From Chrysaora quinquecirrha (taxonomy: Eukaryota; Cnidaria; Scyphozoa; Semaeostomeae; Pelagiidae), in assembly GCA_014526335.1 (NCBI GenBank), contig JACTAT010000002.1:5789832-5853831 (forward strand): a DNA stretch of 64,000 nucleotides, written 5' to 3'. This document shows positions 1-11,800 of this stretch, piece by piece. Each line of letters begins with the position of its first letter. Position 1 is the first letter of the stretch. The notes under the pieces were generated by a model. That model searched no databases and was not told the DNA's origin. It worked only from the letters and a program-made list of their open reading frames with translations. Position numbers and translations under genes: made by a program.

Positions 1-94
1 CACTGCTGGTACACACTGATTAAAGATCTTTGATGATAGGACACTGTTTGTGCTAGCTAAGATATGTTATTAATTGTTCTTATCTTTATTAAAG

Positions 95-3000
95 GATTTG
101 CCTGATCAAGAACACGTGTATCGACTTAATCCATGTGATGCATCCTCCAATGTTGGCTTCATCATTTCACGGATTCCATTCCATCATCCATCCCAGGTCC
201 TTTCTATAATAAAGGTAAATTCAAACTACATTGTACAATTTGAAGTTGGAGCCATTCAACAGTATAAAAACGATATTGTTGCCTCATGGTTTAATAGATC
301 TTTCAATGAAGAGTTGCTAAAAGTCTTCCTATATGGCCATGACTAGTTATCTTTTGATTCAAATGCAAAGATTCATCGACAACGCTAGAATATATCAAGG
401 CCTCCAAACGGTTTGAATACGTCTGAAATGAAAATTGTAGATATCCGCTCTCTCTAAATATTTTCTTTTTCTTTACTTATAAAACAGCTTTATAGTTAAT
501 TTACTAGCATTTTGTAATTTGTATAATTAGCTGTATTTAGGTTTATGTAAAATGCCAGGAGGTACTCGTGATATTTTGCTCCTCCTTATATGGTATGGTC
601 CTTGTAAGTGTTGTAAAGTAGTTCGTTAAGGGCTTACCAGCACATTTCTGGAAAAATGTAAATAGAATAATAAATCGATTTATTACAAAATTCACCGTTG
701 AATCTTTTGCTATTCCAGGTGCTTCGACGTCAAGCTATCTATAGCTGCCTTTTGACAAGCTGCATTGGAAAGAGGAACATAAATGAATGTACGTAAGAAT
801 AATTGATTATAAGAGATTAGATTTGTGATAAATATCAAAACATATTTCACATGAGACTACACAACACGGAATAATATGTAGTTAAGATGACATAGTACTA
901 TTCTCATACCGTTTCTTTGCCTCTCTGGTCAACGGAGGGCCATTTCCAAAAATAGAGACATCGTGTTCTTCTATTCATGAATTCTGTCGTCTTTTTAGGT
1001 GGTGAAAAGAGTGAATATTTCAGTGTCAAGGCAGTAAACTCGAACACTATTCAAGTAACGTTCCAACATCCTCTCCACACAAGCATGGCATCAGGTATAT
1101 CTCATTTATTCCTGAATATTTTTAATAAAATGTCTTGTAAGTAATGAAAAAGGCGTTTCCATACATATGGATGTCTTCTGCATTTTTTGTTTGTCGCAAA
1201 CTTGTTTGAGAGATTAGGAACGATAAGACTTAGGCCCAACAAACATCTGGCATTCGCTTGTGAAAACAAATTGTTGTCCCGTTTGGCCACTCGGAAAACA
1301 TTGCTTGTCTAACATTTTTTTCCCCTCGACAAGCAGAAAATGCTTTTGAAGTTTTTCAAGAACATTGTGCGACAAGTCTAAATTACTTTTGCTTGTCAAG
1401 AAATGTTTAAACATTGCTTGTAAAACAAATTGCAGATGGTTGACCAATAATTTTTATCATTCGGCCAGGGCCTTAGACGAACGGAGTCTCCCACATGTTT
1501 ATTTAAAACAAACAGCAGAAACAACGTTTCCCCAACAATTAGAATTTTAACTTGTTGACCTCCCTGAAATAAAGCATCCAGGAAACGTAAGAAAAAATTG
1601 TTGTATATGATAGCTGCCAATCAAACAACAAATGTTTTATCACGTGGTCATGAATACTACAATTTGACTCAACACAAACGCTCGACTACTTCGCTATATG
1701 TTGCTGTTGTTGTTATCTAGAATCGCTCAGTGTGGAGCGATAAATCAAAATAAGGGCCTAAACTAGAGACTCGTGTCGTGAGTCTGTACTACAATTTGAT
1801 GCGTTGAAATCTGTATATCCTTAAAAAACTCCAATTCAATTTGTACTCTTATTATTATAGTTTCATTCAGTGTGCAAGAAGACAATACAGTTAAGACAAG
1901 CATCAATTGTTCATCTGATGCCCCTGAGTTTTGCACTTCTTCATACTTGGACAAAGTTGCAAACAGGTTTTTCATTACTAACTTTTAATGATTTATTCAT
2001 TTATCATTTTTGATATTCTTATACTTGACTATCACCTAGCTGAATTTTCAAAAATGAACTACGTTCCTGTGTTCCTCTTAAAATTATTCTGTCTCACCAA
2101 GTTTCACCAACAACCTTAACCTCCCTCAAGTTCAATGAGGCTTTGCATATCATCAAACCTTCGTTTATACTACTGCAAAACCCTCATTGAGCCCATCTAC
2201 CAAGTAAACATCATTTTTATTCGCAATTATATTCTTTATTGTGAAGTTCTCCTCTCTGATAATAATTGTGGTCTCCGTGATGCAGTAGTTCCAAGGCTGG
2301 TATTAGACCTAAAAAGCGGTAACTTTAAAGGCCTGTCTAATAAGCCCCTGCCTCAAAAATCTATAAAATTTGCTGGCTCCCCAGTGGCTTTTTGCAGTAT
2401 TTTTCATTACAGTTGAAAGCTGCATATGAGTTCAAGCCTTTTATCCAGTTTGGTAACATGCTGGGACACAAAGTCGTCACTTTGGCGATTGCAAGGATTT
2501 TGTCTGCCCCCCCCCCCCCCGTTGTGTCCCCGAATCATGGTCGACAGTATAACCTCGGTTTTTACGACTATTTGGAAGTTGGGTGAGCTTTGCATTACTT
2601 TTTATGCTAGTACTGTAACTCTATATTAAAATTTAAGGTCGTTTTAATACCTTGCAGATGCCTGTCTATTCCAATCACAATGAGAAGTCTGTTGAGAAAA
2701 GCTGCAGCGTACATTCCACCAAGTTCCCTACCATCTAACATCAACAAATCAGTCGATAAAGTTGAAGAACCTTCAAGACCAAAACAGTTAAAACTGCTGA
2801 TACCTGCATTATCAATTGAGAATTCAATGTCAGTTCCTTTGGTATCTCCTGGCATTTATTCATCATCTGCATTTCCTACGTTTTCTCTCAGTTCTGGCTC
2901 CCCATCGACCGCTTCGTTCCAATTCCCTATGCCCGAGTCAGGAACAACAATACCGGTTGGTTACGGTAAACCAGCGTTCAGCTCTCCGAGAAAACCGAAA

Positions 3001-5555
3001 GACTTCCTTGGAAAGCCGAGCACACCGGGAACCCCGAAATCGAGGACCCTTAAATTGCCGAAGATCACATTAAAACGAAAGAGAGACGGTGATGAATACG
3101 AGATTGATAAAGAGAAGTCTAACTTTGACGTGTTAGAAGAAACAGAGGCACAAACGATTGCTGACAGTTTATCTAATGAATCTAAACAAGGTAAAATGGA
3201 ATTTTTTGGCAGACTTTCCTGCCACTCGTCTCATAGCGTCTAACACCAGCGTTTAAAGAAACTTAATGTTTCTATTTTAAACTAAACAATTTCTTATCTT
3301 GTGGCTCCAAATACGTATCAACGATTTGATCGCCAAATGAGACGATAACCTTTGGCTGCATAGCTAGCAGACTTTCTCGACTATCCCATTGGCCTCTGTC
3401 GCTAAGCTGAATGGTCGTTGGCTCTCTGATCATGCAGTCCAAGTTAGAGTTCCATTAACTGTGGTATATCTCTCGTGGAAAAATATATCCTATTGTTTGC
3501 ATGGGGGAGGGCTTTGGACTGTGTGGCTTGGAGAGTTGCTCGACAATTCTATTAGGCTATTTAGCTAAATGGAGTGTTCATTGACTCTGACCATGCAGAC
3601 CAGGTTGGCGTCTCATCAATTGTAATATGCCTCTCGTGAAAAATCTATCATAGTGTTTGCAGCATGGGGAGAGCCTTCGGCTGTATGAATTGGGGAGTCT
3701 CTCGACAATTCCATTGGTTTTTGTCGCTAAGTTCAATGGCTCTCTGATCATTCAGTCCAGGTTTGAGCCCATCAATTGTTCTATGCCTCTCGTGGAAAAG
3801 TCTATCTTACTATTTACATAGAGAAGAGCCTTGAACTGTATGAACTGGGGAGTTACTCGACAATTCCATCCGACTTTTTAGCTAAGTGTAGTGATCATTA
3901 GCTCTCTGATCATGCAGTCCAAATTTCAGTCACACTTTCGCGATGATAAGAGAGCTTCTTTCTTGTGACAAGCATTGTCAGAAGACCAGGACACGTTTAA
4001 TACCACCAGAAAATAGGTTGATATCCCCGGATGATTAACCTGATTAGTTAAGGTTAGAGTCAGTAATTTCATGTTACGTTTTCTTCTTAGATGAAGCAAG
4101 ACAACAGAGCAAATTAAGCAGCACAGGGATCACAGAGATCAAATCTCATGATGTCACCTTGACAACAGGAAATATGCCAATCGATCTATCCGTTGAATCA
4201 TTACCTACAAATGCTATTAATATAAGTTCTGTTGGAGAGTTAGAGGGTCTTCTTGGACCTGGTATTGATGTATCAACGTTAATGGGAGAAAATCTTGGTG
4301 CTAATTTTGGTATTACGGGGTCTTCATTTCCTGACACTATTTCCAACAGTGGTAAGATATTTTCAATGATTTTCGAATACATAAATACTCGAATATTTTT
4401 TAAGTCAGTTAGTCTTTATAGAATGGTAGATTAAGAAGCCTTTTCAAACCTGCGTGTAAAGCAAGTTTCCAAGACTTCCCACCTGCCGGTTAACTTGCCG
4501 TTGTTGCTAAGATACACGTAGAAATTTTACCCTTGATTGTACCCCCCTTGGATCATGCAACTTTTCATTTAATATGTACTTTTAAAGTTTTGGATTTAGT
4601 TACTCCAGAACGCAATTCTCTTAGAATTTAAAGGTCTTAGAAGATTGAAAAACATGCTTCTCTTGCCCTTTGTCTTAAGCTGGTTTATTCTCTGTCTTTC
4701 AGCTGTTGGAGAAAACCAGATCGAGGCTTTTGATCTAGAGGCTATTACATCAGGAGGATCGCATATTAATTTTGGCGTGGATGATTCATTACCCTCAGCT
4801 GCTGTTGTTGGTAAGTCTTGTTTTTATTTGATTGACTATGTATAAGGGGGTTGCGAGAAAACGTGGAAGTATCTGGGCATACTTTGAAAACCTTTTCGTC
4901 TGACACTCCTCAAAGTATAAACGTCAGAATCAAACTGAAACAATTAACTGGGGCGGAATTAATACACAGATCCAGATTGAAATGCACAAACCAAAAGAGA
5001 AGCCAAGTCGGCATTGTCTTTCAATTACCAATCAGCTTGCAGGATGCAGCGGGAAGACCAATAGAATGGGCGTCACTTTCTTAGTCAATTGTTTCAGTTT
5101 GTTTCTGACTTTTATACTCCGTGGAGTTGCAGACGAAAAAAACGCTTTTAAGCTTGTCCAAAGATGTTTCTGCTGTTGCTCGTAATTTTTAAATTTTGCA
5201 CTAATCAGAAACTGTATAAGGGATTGTTAATGCCGCACGCTGGACTGTTCGACACATTTAGATGAAGTGTCTCAAAATTTTGAAGAAAAAATAGTCGAGT
5301 TGCTCGTGGCTTTTGGGTTCAGGAAGGATTATTATGAAACATTTTATAGCCTTTTATTTCAATCAATATATACTAAATCAATTGTCTCTTCTTTCGTTAC
5401 TAGATCCTTCAATGGTCGTCAGCTCATCATCAACCCTTGCAAACACTCCAATGTTCGATGTCAACCAATCTCTTATTGATATAGACTCTTTTATCATGGG
5501 ACCAATACCTAATCGAAGCTCAACACCGCAGCTTCAGAATGACCAATCAACGTAA
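95..5555 (+). CDS. MED1: Mediator complex subunit 1 (MED1), 3' eight exons
   Basis: Partial gene, 5' end outside the window. Exons with consistent phases: 95-214, 719-788, 999-1094, 1861-1966, 2658-3190, 4091-4351, 4703-4810, 5404-5555 (stop TAA 5553-5555). They join to 1446 nt, 481 residues. MED1 is a nuclear Mediator subunit that links activators, in vertebrates nuclear receptors, to RNA polymerase II. Seen here: IPFHHPSQV, then VLRRQAIYSCLLTSC, VTFQHPLHTS, and across the exon 4/5 junction RCLSIPITMR. From memory these match the Med1 domain of vertebrate MED1 in order. The large exon 2658-3190 is Ser/Pro-rich with a basic KRKRDGDE stretch. The tail carries LEGLL (4240-4254), an LXXLL-type motif, and TPMFDVN resembling NPIFDVN of human MED1. 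The protein ends soon after this point and lacks the long Ser-rich vertebrate tail. Confidence 0.93.
1229..1478. mobile_element. MITE, CAAACATTGTT family, in MED1 intron
   Basis: This sequence is rich in CAAACATT/AATGTTTG words in both orientations. Its ends begin CTTAGGCCC and, read from the other side, CTAAGGCCC. It resembles elements at 16425-16681, 50563-50862 and 52026-52262 and the truncated copy at 48263-48402. No open frame is credible. Boundaries are approximate and no clear target duplication was seen. Confidence 0.55.
3330..3935. repeat. ~160-bp tandem repeat in MED1 intron
   Basis: About 3.7 diverged copies of a ~160-bp unit lie inside the intron between 3190 and 4091. The landmark GCTCTCTGATCATGCAGTCC recurs, with changes, at about 3421, 3584, 3740 and 3900. 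A second landmark, CTCGACAATTCCATT and variants, recurs with the same period. The copies contain no long open frame. Confidence 0.8.
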
Positions 5556-6007
5556 AGTAAATGTACAATACCTCCTATTATATGTAGTTTAATTTTAGAT
5601 TTTAGTGTCTTATTTTACAAGTGATTGAACTCAGTTAGGAATCTTAAATGAAAAAGCAGAACTTTTTTGAGCTTTCAAGGTCTAGCCTCAGTTAAAAGGT
5701 GCTTAGAGAAATTCGAACCAAAATTTGTTAGTACCTAGACTTAGGAAGTCCAAAAGATACAGCGTTTTTTCTAAGAACTAATTTCAAAGATCCGCCTGTC
5801 AAGGAGAGATTGAAAACTGAGAGCAGGTTTCGAATTTCCATTGTCTTTTAGGTCTTATGATGTGAAAGGAAGTAGATTTGAGCCTAAGAGGAATTTGTTG
5901 GATGTTACGCCGTCGTTTGCTGTGATTTCGCCTAAATTGTTAGAGTTGATATATCGAATCACTAATTGTGCTAATTACCAGTAATTGCAATTAGGTTTTG
6001 CATCAAA
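5556..6007. other. MED1 3' UTR / otopetrin upstream region
   Basis: No coding potential was recognised. The interval probably holds the MED1 3' UTR and the promoter of the next gene. A CAATTAG just upstream of the otopetrin start could be a splice acceptor of a 5' UTR exon. No obvious AATAAA was found right after the MED1 stop. Confidence 0.5.
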
Positions 6008-7692
6008 ATGAGTTTCAATGAAAATGGAGCAAGAGAACGTCTGGTGCCTTACGATGACGATGCGCCATGGTATCACAGATACGGTGATTGTCTTTCGAAA
6101 TGCAAAAATTTTCATGTGTGCTTGGTTCTTAAGAAGTGTTTTTGGGATCCAATGAAGAAAATCCTTTCTGGTTCTATTCTACCATATTTATCATGGGCTG
6201 TGATTTTAATCACAATATTCTTAATTCTTATAATAACAAAAGGTGTGCATGAAATTCAGAAGCAAAGAGGAAAAGACAGTACGTCACTCTTGTCAGTGAA
6301 TTTGAAAATTGTTTTGACCGTTTTCATGTTTTTCTCCATAATTTGCATCATATACTGCTTCTGTCGAAGATCAAATCGAAACACATTTGTACGATATAAA
6401 AAATTGTCGTCAAAAAGTATTCCAATTCGTTATTTATTGGTCGGTCTTTATGTCTTTGGGATCGGAACGATACTCGTAAATATGATCTGGTTATTGTACT
6501 TTATTCATGCCAGGGAGGATCATAAAAACATCTCAAAAATAAACGAACTCAATGAAAGTATTATCGATTTGATTTATTCTGCTTGCCGTCTTTTATTCGT
6601 AGTACTACAAATTGCATTTTTGCAGACATTTTGGAGTGCCACTTTCAACACAAGATGGGAAGTTACGTTCCTTCTTTTTCACACAATGGCAGTAAACATG
6701 TGTGTATGGCTGATGAATGTTGCTGATGAGACTCATGTATTTGAAAGTCAAATGAAGACGATTCTAGCAGCCAATTCAACAAAGGATTCATTTGAAGATC
6801 TTATGAAAACGTATGACTCAAGTCTCACTCCATTCACATTAGAATATTCATTAATTGTGTCTGGAATTTTGTATGGTATTATTCGTGAAATGAAAGATTT
6901 TTCAGTGGATGATGATGAAGATGAATTTGATGTTGAAGTTGGTGACGATGACGAAACAAACACGTATGTTTCTTTAGGTGAAAATAAAGGAAGATATGGA
7001 GTGCGACAAGGATCACAACCAGGGATGATCCTTGGAATATTATTTGCGACCTTTCTTCTTGTTAGCAAAACTGCAATTGGACTCGAAGATATCGACGAGT
7101 ATCATTCGTACCTTTACATATTTTACATATTTAGTTTGACGATTTTCATATCTATGGCGTTTTCATCATGGCGTATTATGGTTGCATTGCAAATTTATGA
7201 AAAAGTCAAAAATGCAAAGATCAGGCCTGATGATATTTTATTGGTCTTTAGTCTTATTTGGGGCATAGCATTTGATGCCATAGCTATTGTTGGGACATGC
7301 AAATGTACCATGTTTCCATCTCATTTAGTGAATCTGATGATAGCCGTCGAAGTTTTTCAACTTCTACAAAGAGTTTTTCAAACTTGGATTTTAGTTTTGT
7401 CACACACGTACGATCCGAATATTGAAGAAGAAGACGAAATGGCTAAAGCAAAAATAATTCGACAACATTCTTTGTTTCTGTTGTTTACAAATCTTGGCAC
7501 ATGGGCACTTGATACCTTTTTGAAATGAAGAACTTTGGTGCAGCGTCTTATCCTTGTGGGCCGAATGCTTTTGGCAATGATTGGTGGAACAAACTCATGT
7601 CATTTACATATCCTGTAATTATATTCTACAGGTTCCACGCTGCTGCTATGTCCTTTGATCTTTGGGCGCATTTTCGTTTCATTAAAAGATAA
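6008..7692 (+). CDS. Otopetrin-family proton channel, intronless, one frameshift
   Basis: Otopetrins are proton-selective channels of the plasma membrane. The frame 6008-7528 gives 506 residues with many hydrophobic segments. Family-like stretches are HTMAVNMCVWLMNVADET (from about residue 225), EYSLIVSGILYGI (about 278-290) and FLLFTNLGTWALDTF near the end. An acidic loop (DDDEDEFD, about residue 300) lies between the two halves. The frame then stops at TGA 7526-7528. The family's C-terminal end continues one frame over from 7525 to TAA 7690-7692, including WWNKLMSFTYPVIIFYRFHA. One extra A in the AAA run at 7523-7525 would join the two into about 561 residues, a normal family length. The ATG at 6008 follows a non-coding stretch and precedes an acidic cytosolic N-terminus. 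The break is either a sequence error or a very recent mutation. Assignment is by motif recall; a search would settle it. Confidence 0.85.
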
Positions 7693-7727
7693 CTTTGCAC
7701 AGATCAGTATAACAGCTCCAGTCAAAT

Positions 7728-7733
7728 AATAAA
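7728..7733 (+). terminator. Polyadenylation signal of otopetrin gene
   Basis: AATAAA lies 36 nt after the out-of-frame stop at 7690-7692. Its position supports 7692 as the true end of the gene rather than the premature TGA at 7526. Confidence 0.55.
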
Positions 7734-7769
7734 AAAAACCTTTTCGGCAATATCTTGAGAGCAAATTCT

Positions 7770-8138
7770 CCCGGGGGTACTTCACTTATGAATGGACGGG
7801 GATGTGCCGCCCAGATTTCAGAAACCCACCCACTTATAATGTAAACCTTTGCAGAAACAGACCCTATTTTATGAGTAGAAATAAGCGGAATATGAGAATA
7901 ATAAGACTTTCTAGACCTACTTATTGCTTGATATTGTACTACGAACATCTTTGACGCGATTTTGCCACTTTTCTGACCGAATTAAAGTTAAACTTTCGAC
8001 TTTTCTTCAATTTGCCACCCACTTTTATGGGGTTTTGGTTAAAATCATACCCATGGTTAGAGAATTTCAGTGCCCAAAACCCACCCATATGGGCGGCACA
8101 TACCCGTACCCAAATTATACTAAGTACCCCCCCCCGGG
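7770..8138. mobile_element. hAT-type MITE with 8-bp target duplication
   Basis: Non-autonomous element of 369 bp. The left end begins CCCGGGGGTACTT and contains GATGTGCCGCC. The right end read in reverse begins CCCGGGGGGGGGTACTT and contains TATGTGCCGCCC. Perfect 8-bp direct repeats CAAATTCT flank it at 7762-7769 and 8139-8146, the duplication size made by hAT transposases. It has no transposase frame. From memory, GTGCCGCC-type inverted repeats are common in anthozoan genomes. Confidence 0.85.
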
Positions 8139-8409
8139 CAAATTCTACATATTATGATTTAAAACTTTTATATGTGATGATTTAAAACTTTTACATTGAT
8201 CTACAATCGCATATTGGCTACGAGGGTACTGTACTTATAGAGCAGAAATCTGTATTAAACATTTGAAGAGACCATTGATCACTTAGCAAGCTTTCAAGCA
8301 CCAATAATTTCGATTCCCAAGACTTTCATCGTATCAGAAAATAACTAGTGCAGAAAATCTTTTGATAATCAAAAAATCAATATTCTATAATAAATAGTAT
8401 ATTTTATAG

Positions 8410-8528
8410 ATCGTCATCATCAGTTGTTTCATTAATACTTGTCCTGAATCTAGAACTGAACTTCCTCAATGATTATTTGAGCTCAGCAGTTCAAAAAAGT
8501 CTGAACATGGAAATTGTGCTTGAAAATG
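8410..8528 (+). other. Possible orphan exon
   Basis: An open frame starts after TTTTATAG and ends at a possible donor (AATG|GTTAGT). It encodes about 39 residues including LVLNLELNFLNDYL and VQKSLNMEIVLENG. The composition looks protein-like, but no family was recognised and no partner exon was found. The satellite begins just downstream. This may be chance. Confidence 0.15.
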
Positions 8529-8830
8529 GTTAGTGTATTATTTTAAGCCTGTAGATAGGCTTTTTACCCCCCCCCCCCCTATGAGGCTAAAATAATGGTT
8601 GGAAGTCCGTAGAACTGTGAAAATTGACCCATGAATTCGTCTGACATAGAGAGAAAGGGAAAAATTTCTAATATCGCCCAAAATATAGGGTTTTCAAAGT
8701 TCTCCAACACTTTTTAAAATACTATCTAAGGCTAAAAACACGCTTCTCATCCCTGTAAGGGGCTATAATAATGTTGAATATCGATAAAAACGAAGATATT
8801 TGACCCAAAATTGACCGATTATAAGCATAG

Positions 8831-11800
8831 TATAGCCTTGCCTTTTTGCTCAAAATCAGGCGATTTTTAGGCAATTTTTTGGGCAAATAAATTCTTTCAG
8901 ATAGCCTTATATATTGCTAAAAAGCCTTCTTATAGCCATAGAAGAATATTTCTGGGGGTTTGGGGCAATTTGAAAAACCTTGGATTTGGCCAATTTTTGG
9001 CCATTTTGCCTTAGTATAGCCTTGCCTTTTTGCTCAAAATCCGGCTATTTTAGGAAAAATTTTTGGGCGAAAAAATTCTTTCAAATAGCCTTATATATGG
9101 CTAAAAAGCCTTCCTATATCCATAGAAGTGGATTTCTAGGGGTTTGGGACCATTACAAAAACCTTGGATTTTGGCCAATTATTGGCCATTTTGCCGAAGT
9201 ATAGCCTTGCCTTTTTGCTAAAAATCCGGCTATTTTAGGTAATTTTTTTGGGCGGAAAAATTCTTTCAAATAGCCTTATATATGGCTAAAAAGCCTTCTT
9301 ATAGCCATAGAAGAGGATTTCTAGGGGTTTGGGGCAATTTGAAAAACCTTGGATTTTGGCCAATTTTTGGCCATTTCAAAATCCGGCTATTTTAGGTAAT
9401 TTTTTAGGGCGAAAAAATTCTTTCAAATAGCCTTATATATGGCTAAAAAGCCTTCTTATAGCCATAGAAGAGGATTTCTAGGGGTTTGGGGCAATTTGAA
9501 AAACCTTGGATTTTGGCCATTTTTTGGCCATTTTGCCTTAGTATAGCCTTGTCTCTTTGCTCAAAATCGGGCTATTTTAGGCAAAATTTTTGGGCGAAAA
9601 AATTCTTTCAAATAGCCTTATATATGGCTAAAAAGCCTTCTTATATCCATACAAGAGGATTTCTAGGGGTTTGGGACCATTACAAAAACCTTGGATTTTG
9701 GCCAATTTCTGGCCATTTTGCCTTAGTATAGCCTTGCCTTTTTGTTCAAAATCCGGCTATTTTAGGTAATTTTTTAGGGCGAAAAAATTCTTTCAAATAA
9801 CCTTATATATGGCTAAAAAGCCTTCTTATAGCCATAGAAGAGGATTTCTAGGGGTTTGGGGCAATTTGAAAAACCTTGGATTTTGGCCAATTTTTGGCCA
9901 TTTTGCCTTTGTATAGCCTTGCCTTTTTGCTCAAAATCCGGCTATTTTAGGTAATTTTTTAGGGCGAAAAAATTCTTTCAAATAGCCTTATATATTGCTA
10001 AAAAGCCTTCTTATAGCCATAGAAGAGGATTTCTGGGTGTTTGGGGCAATTTGAAAAACCTTAGATTTTGGTCAATTTTTGGCCATTTTGCTTTAGTATA
10101 GCCTTGCCTTTTTGCCAAAAAATGGCCGATTTGGAGGGGTTTTTCTTACTCAGTTTTTCGCTACTAGAACCCTTATTATTGCCTTTGGAACCCATAAAAA
10201 TGGTTTATTTGGCCCTTGGGAGGCTATTTCTGAAGATTAGAGGCATTTTCGGAACCTTTGTTTTCGGGCGATTTTTGGCCATTTTCCCTTAGTATAGCCT
10301 TGCCTTTTTGCCCAAAAATGGCCGATTTGGAGGGGTTTTTCTTGCCCAGTTTTTCGCTCCTAGAGCCTTTATTATTGCCTTTGGAACCCATAAAAATGGT
10401 TTATTTGGCCCTTAGGAGGTTATTTTTGAAGATTAGAGGCATTTTGGAACCTTTGAATTCGGGCGATTTTTGGCCATTTTGCCTTAGTATAGCCTTGCCT
10501 TTTTGCTCAAAATCCGGCTATTTTAGGAAAAATTTTTGGGCGAAAAAATTCTTTCAAATAGCCTTATATATGGCTAAAAAGCCTTCCTATATCCATAGAA
10601 GTGGATTTCTAGGGGTTTGGGACCATTACAAAAACCTTGGATTTTGGCCAATTATTGGCCATTTTGCCGAAGTATAGCCTTGCCTTTTGCTCAAAATCCG
10701 GCTATTTTAGGTAATTTTTTTGGGCGAAAAAATTCTTTCAAATAGCCTTGTATATGGCTAAAAAGCCTTCTTATATCCATAGAAGAGGATTTCTGGGTGT
10801 TTGGGGCAATTTGAAAAACCTTGGATTTTGGCCAATTTTTGGCCATTTTGCCTTAGTATAGCCTTGCCTTTTTGCTCAAAATCCGGCTATTTTAGGTAAT
10901 TTTTTTGGGCAAAAAAATTCTTTCAAATAGCCTTATATATTGCTAAAAAGCCTTCTTATAGCCATAGAAGAGGATTTCTGGGTGTTTGGGGCAATTTGAA
11001 AAACCTTAGATTTTGGTCAATTTTTGGCCATTTTGCTTTAGTATAGCCTTGCCTTTTTGCCAAAAAATGGCCGATTTGGAGGGGTTTTTCTTACTCAGTT
11101 TTTCGCTACTAGAACCTTTATTATTGCCTTTGGAACCCATAAAAATGGTTTATTTGGCCCTTGGGAGGCTATTTCTGAAGATTAGAGGCATTTTCGGAAC
11201 CTTTGTTTTCGGGCGATTTTGGCCATTTTCCTTAGTATAGCCTTGCCTTTTTGCCCAAAAATGGCCGATTTGTAGGGGTTTTTCTTGCCCAGTTTTTCGC
11301 TCCTAGAGCCTTTATTATTGCCTTTGGAACCCATAAAATGGTTTATTTGGCCCTTAGGAGGTTATTTTGAAGATTAGAGGCATTTTTGGAACCTTTGAAT
11401 TCGGGCGATTTTTGGCCATTTTGCCTTAGTATAGCCTTGCCTTTTTGCTCAAAATCCGGCTATTTTAGGAAAAATTTTTGGGCGAAAAAATTCTTTCAAA
11501 TAGCCTTATATATGGCTAAAAAGCCTTCCTATATCCATAGAAGTGGATTTCTAGGGGTTTGGGACCATTACAAAAACCTTGGATTTTGGCCAATTATTGG
11601 CCATTTTGCCGAAGTATAGCCTTGCCTTTTTGCTAAAAATCCGGCTATTTTAGGTAATTTTTTTGGGCGAAAAAATTCTTTCAAATAGCCTTGTATATGG
11701 CTAAAAAGCCTTCTTATATCCATAGAAGAGGATTTCTGGGTGTTTGGGGCAATTTGAAAAACCTTGGATTTTGGCCAATTTTTGGCCATTTTGCCTTAGT

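Noticed and set aside
7515..7530. Programmed ribosomal frameshift in otopetrin
   Set aside because: No slippery heptamer was recognised, the family is not known for this, and two other genes here show the same kind of single-base loss.
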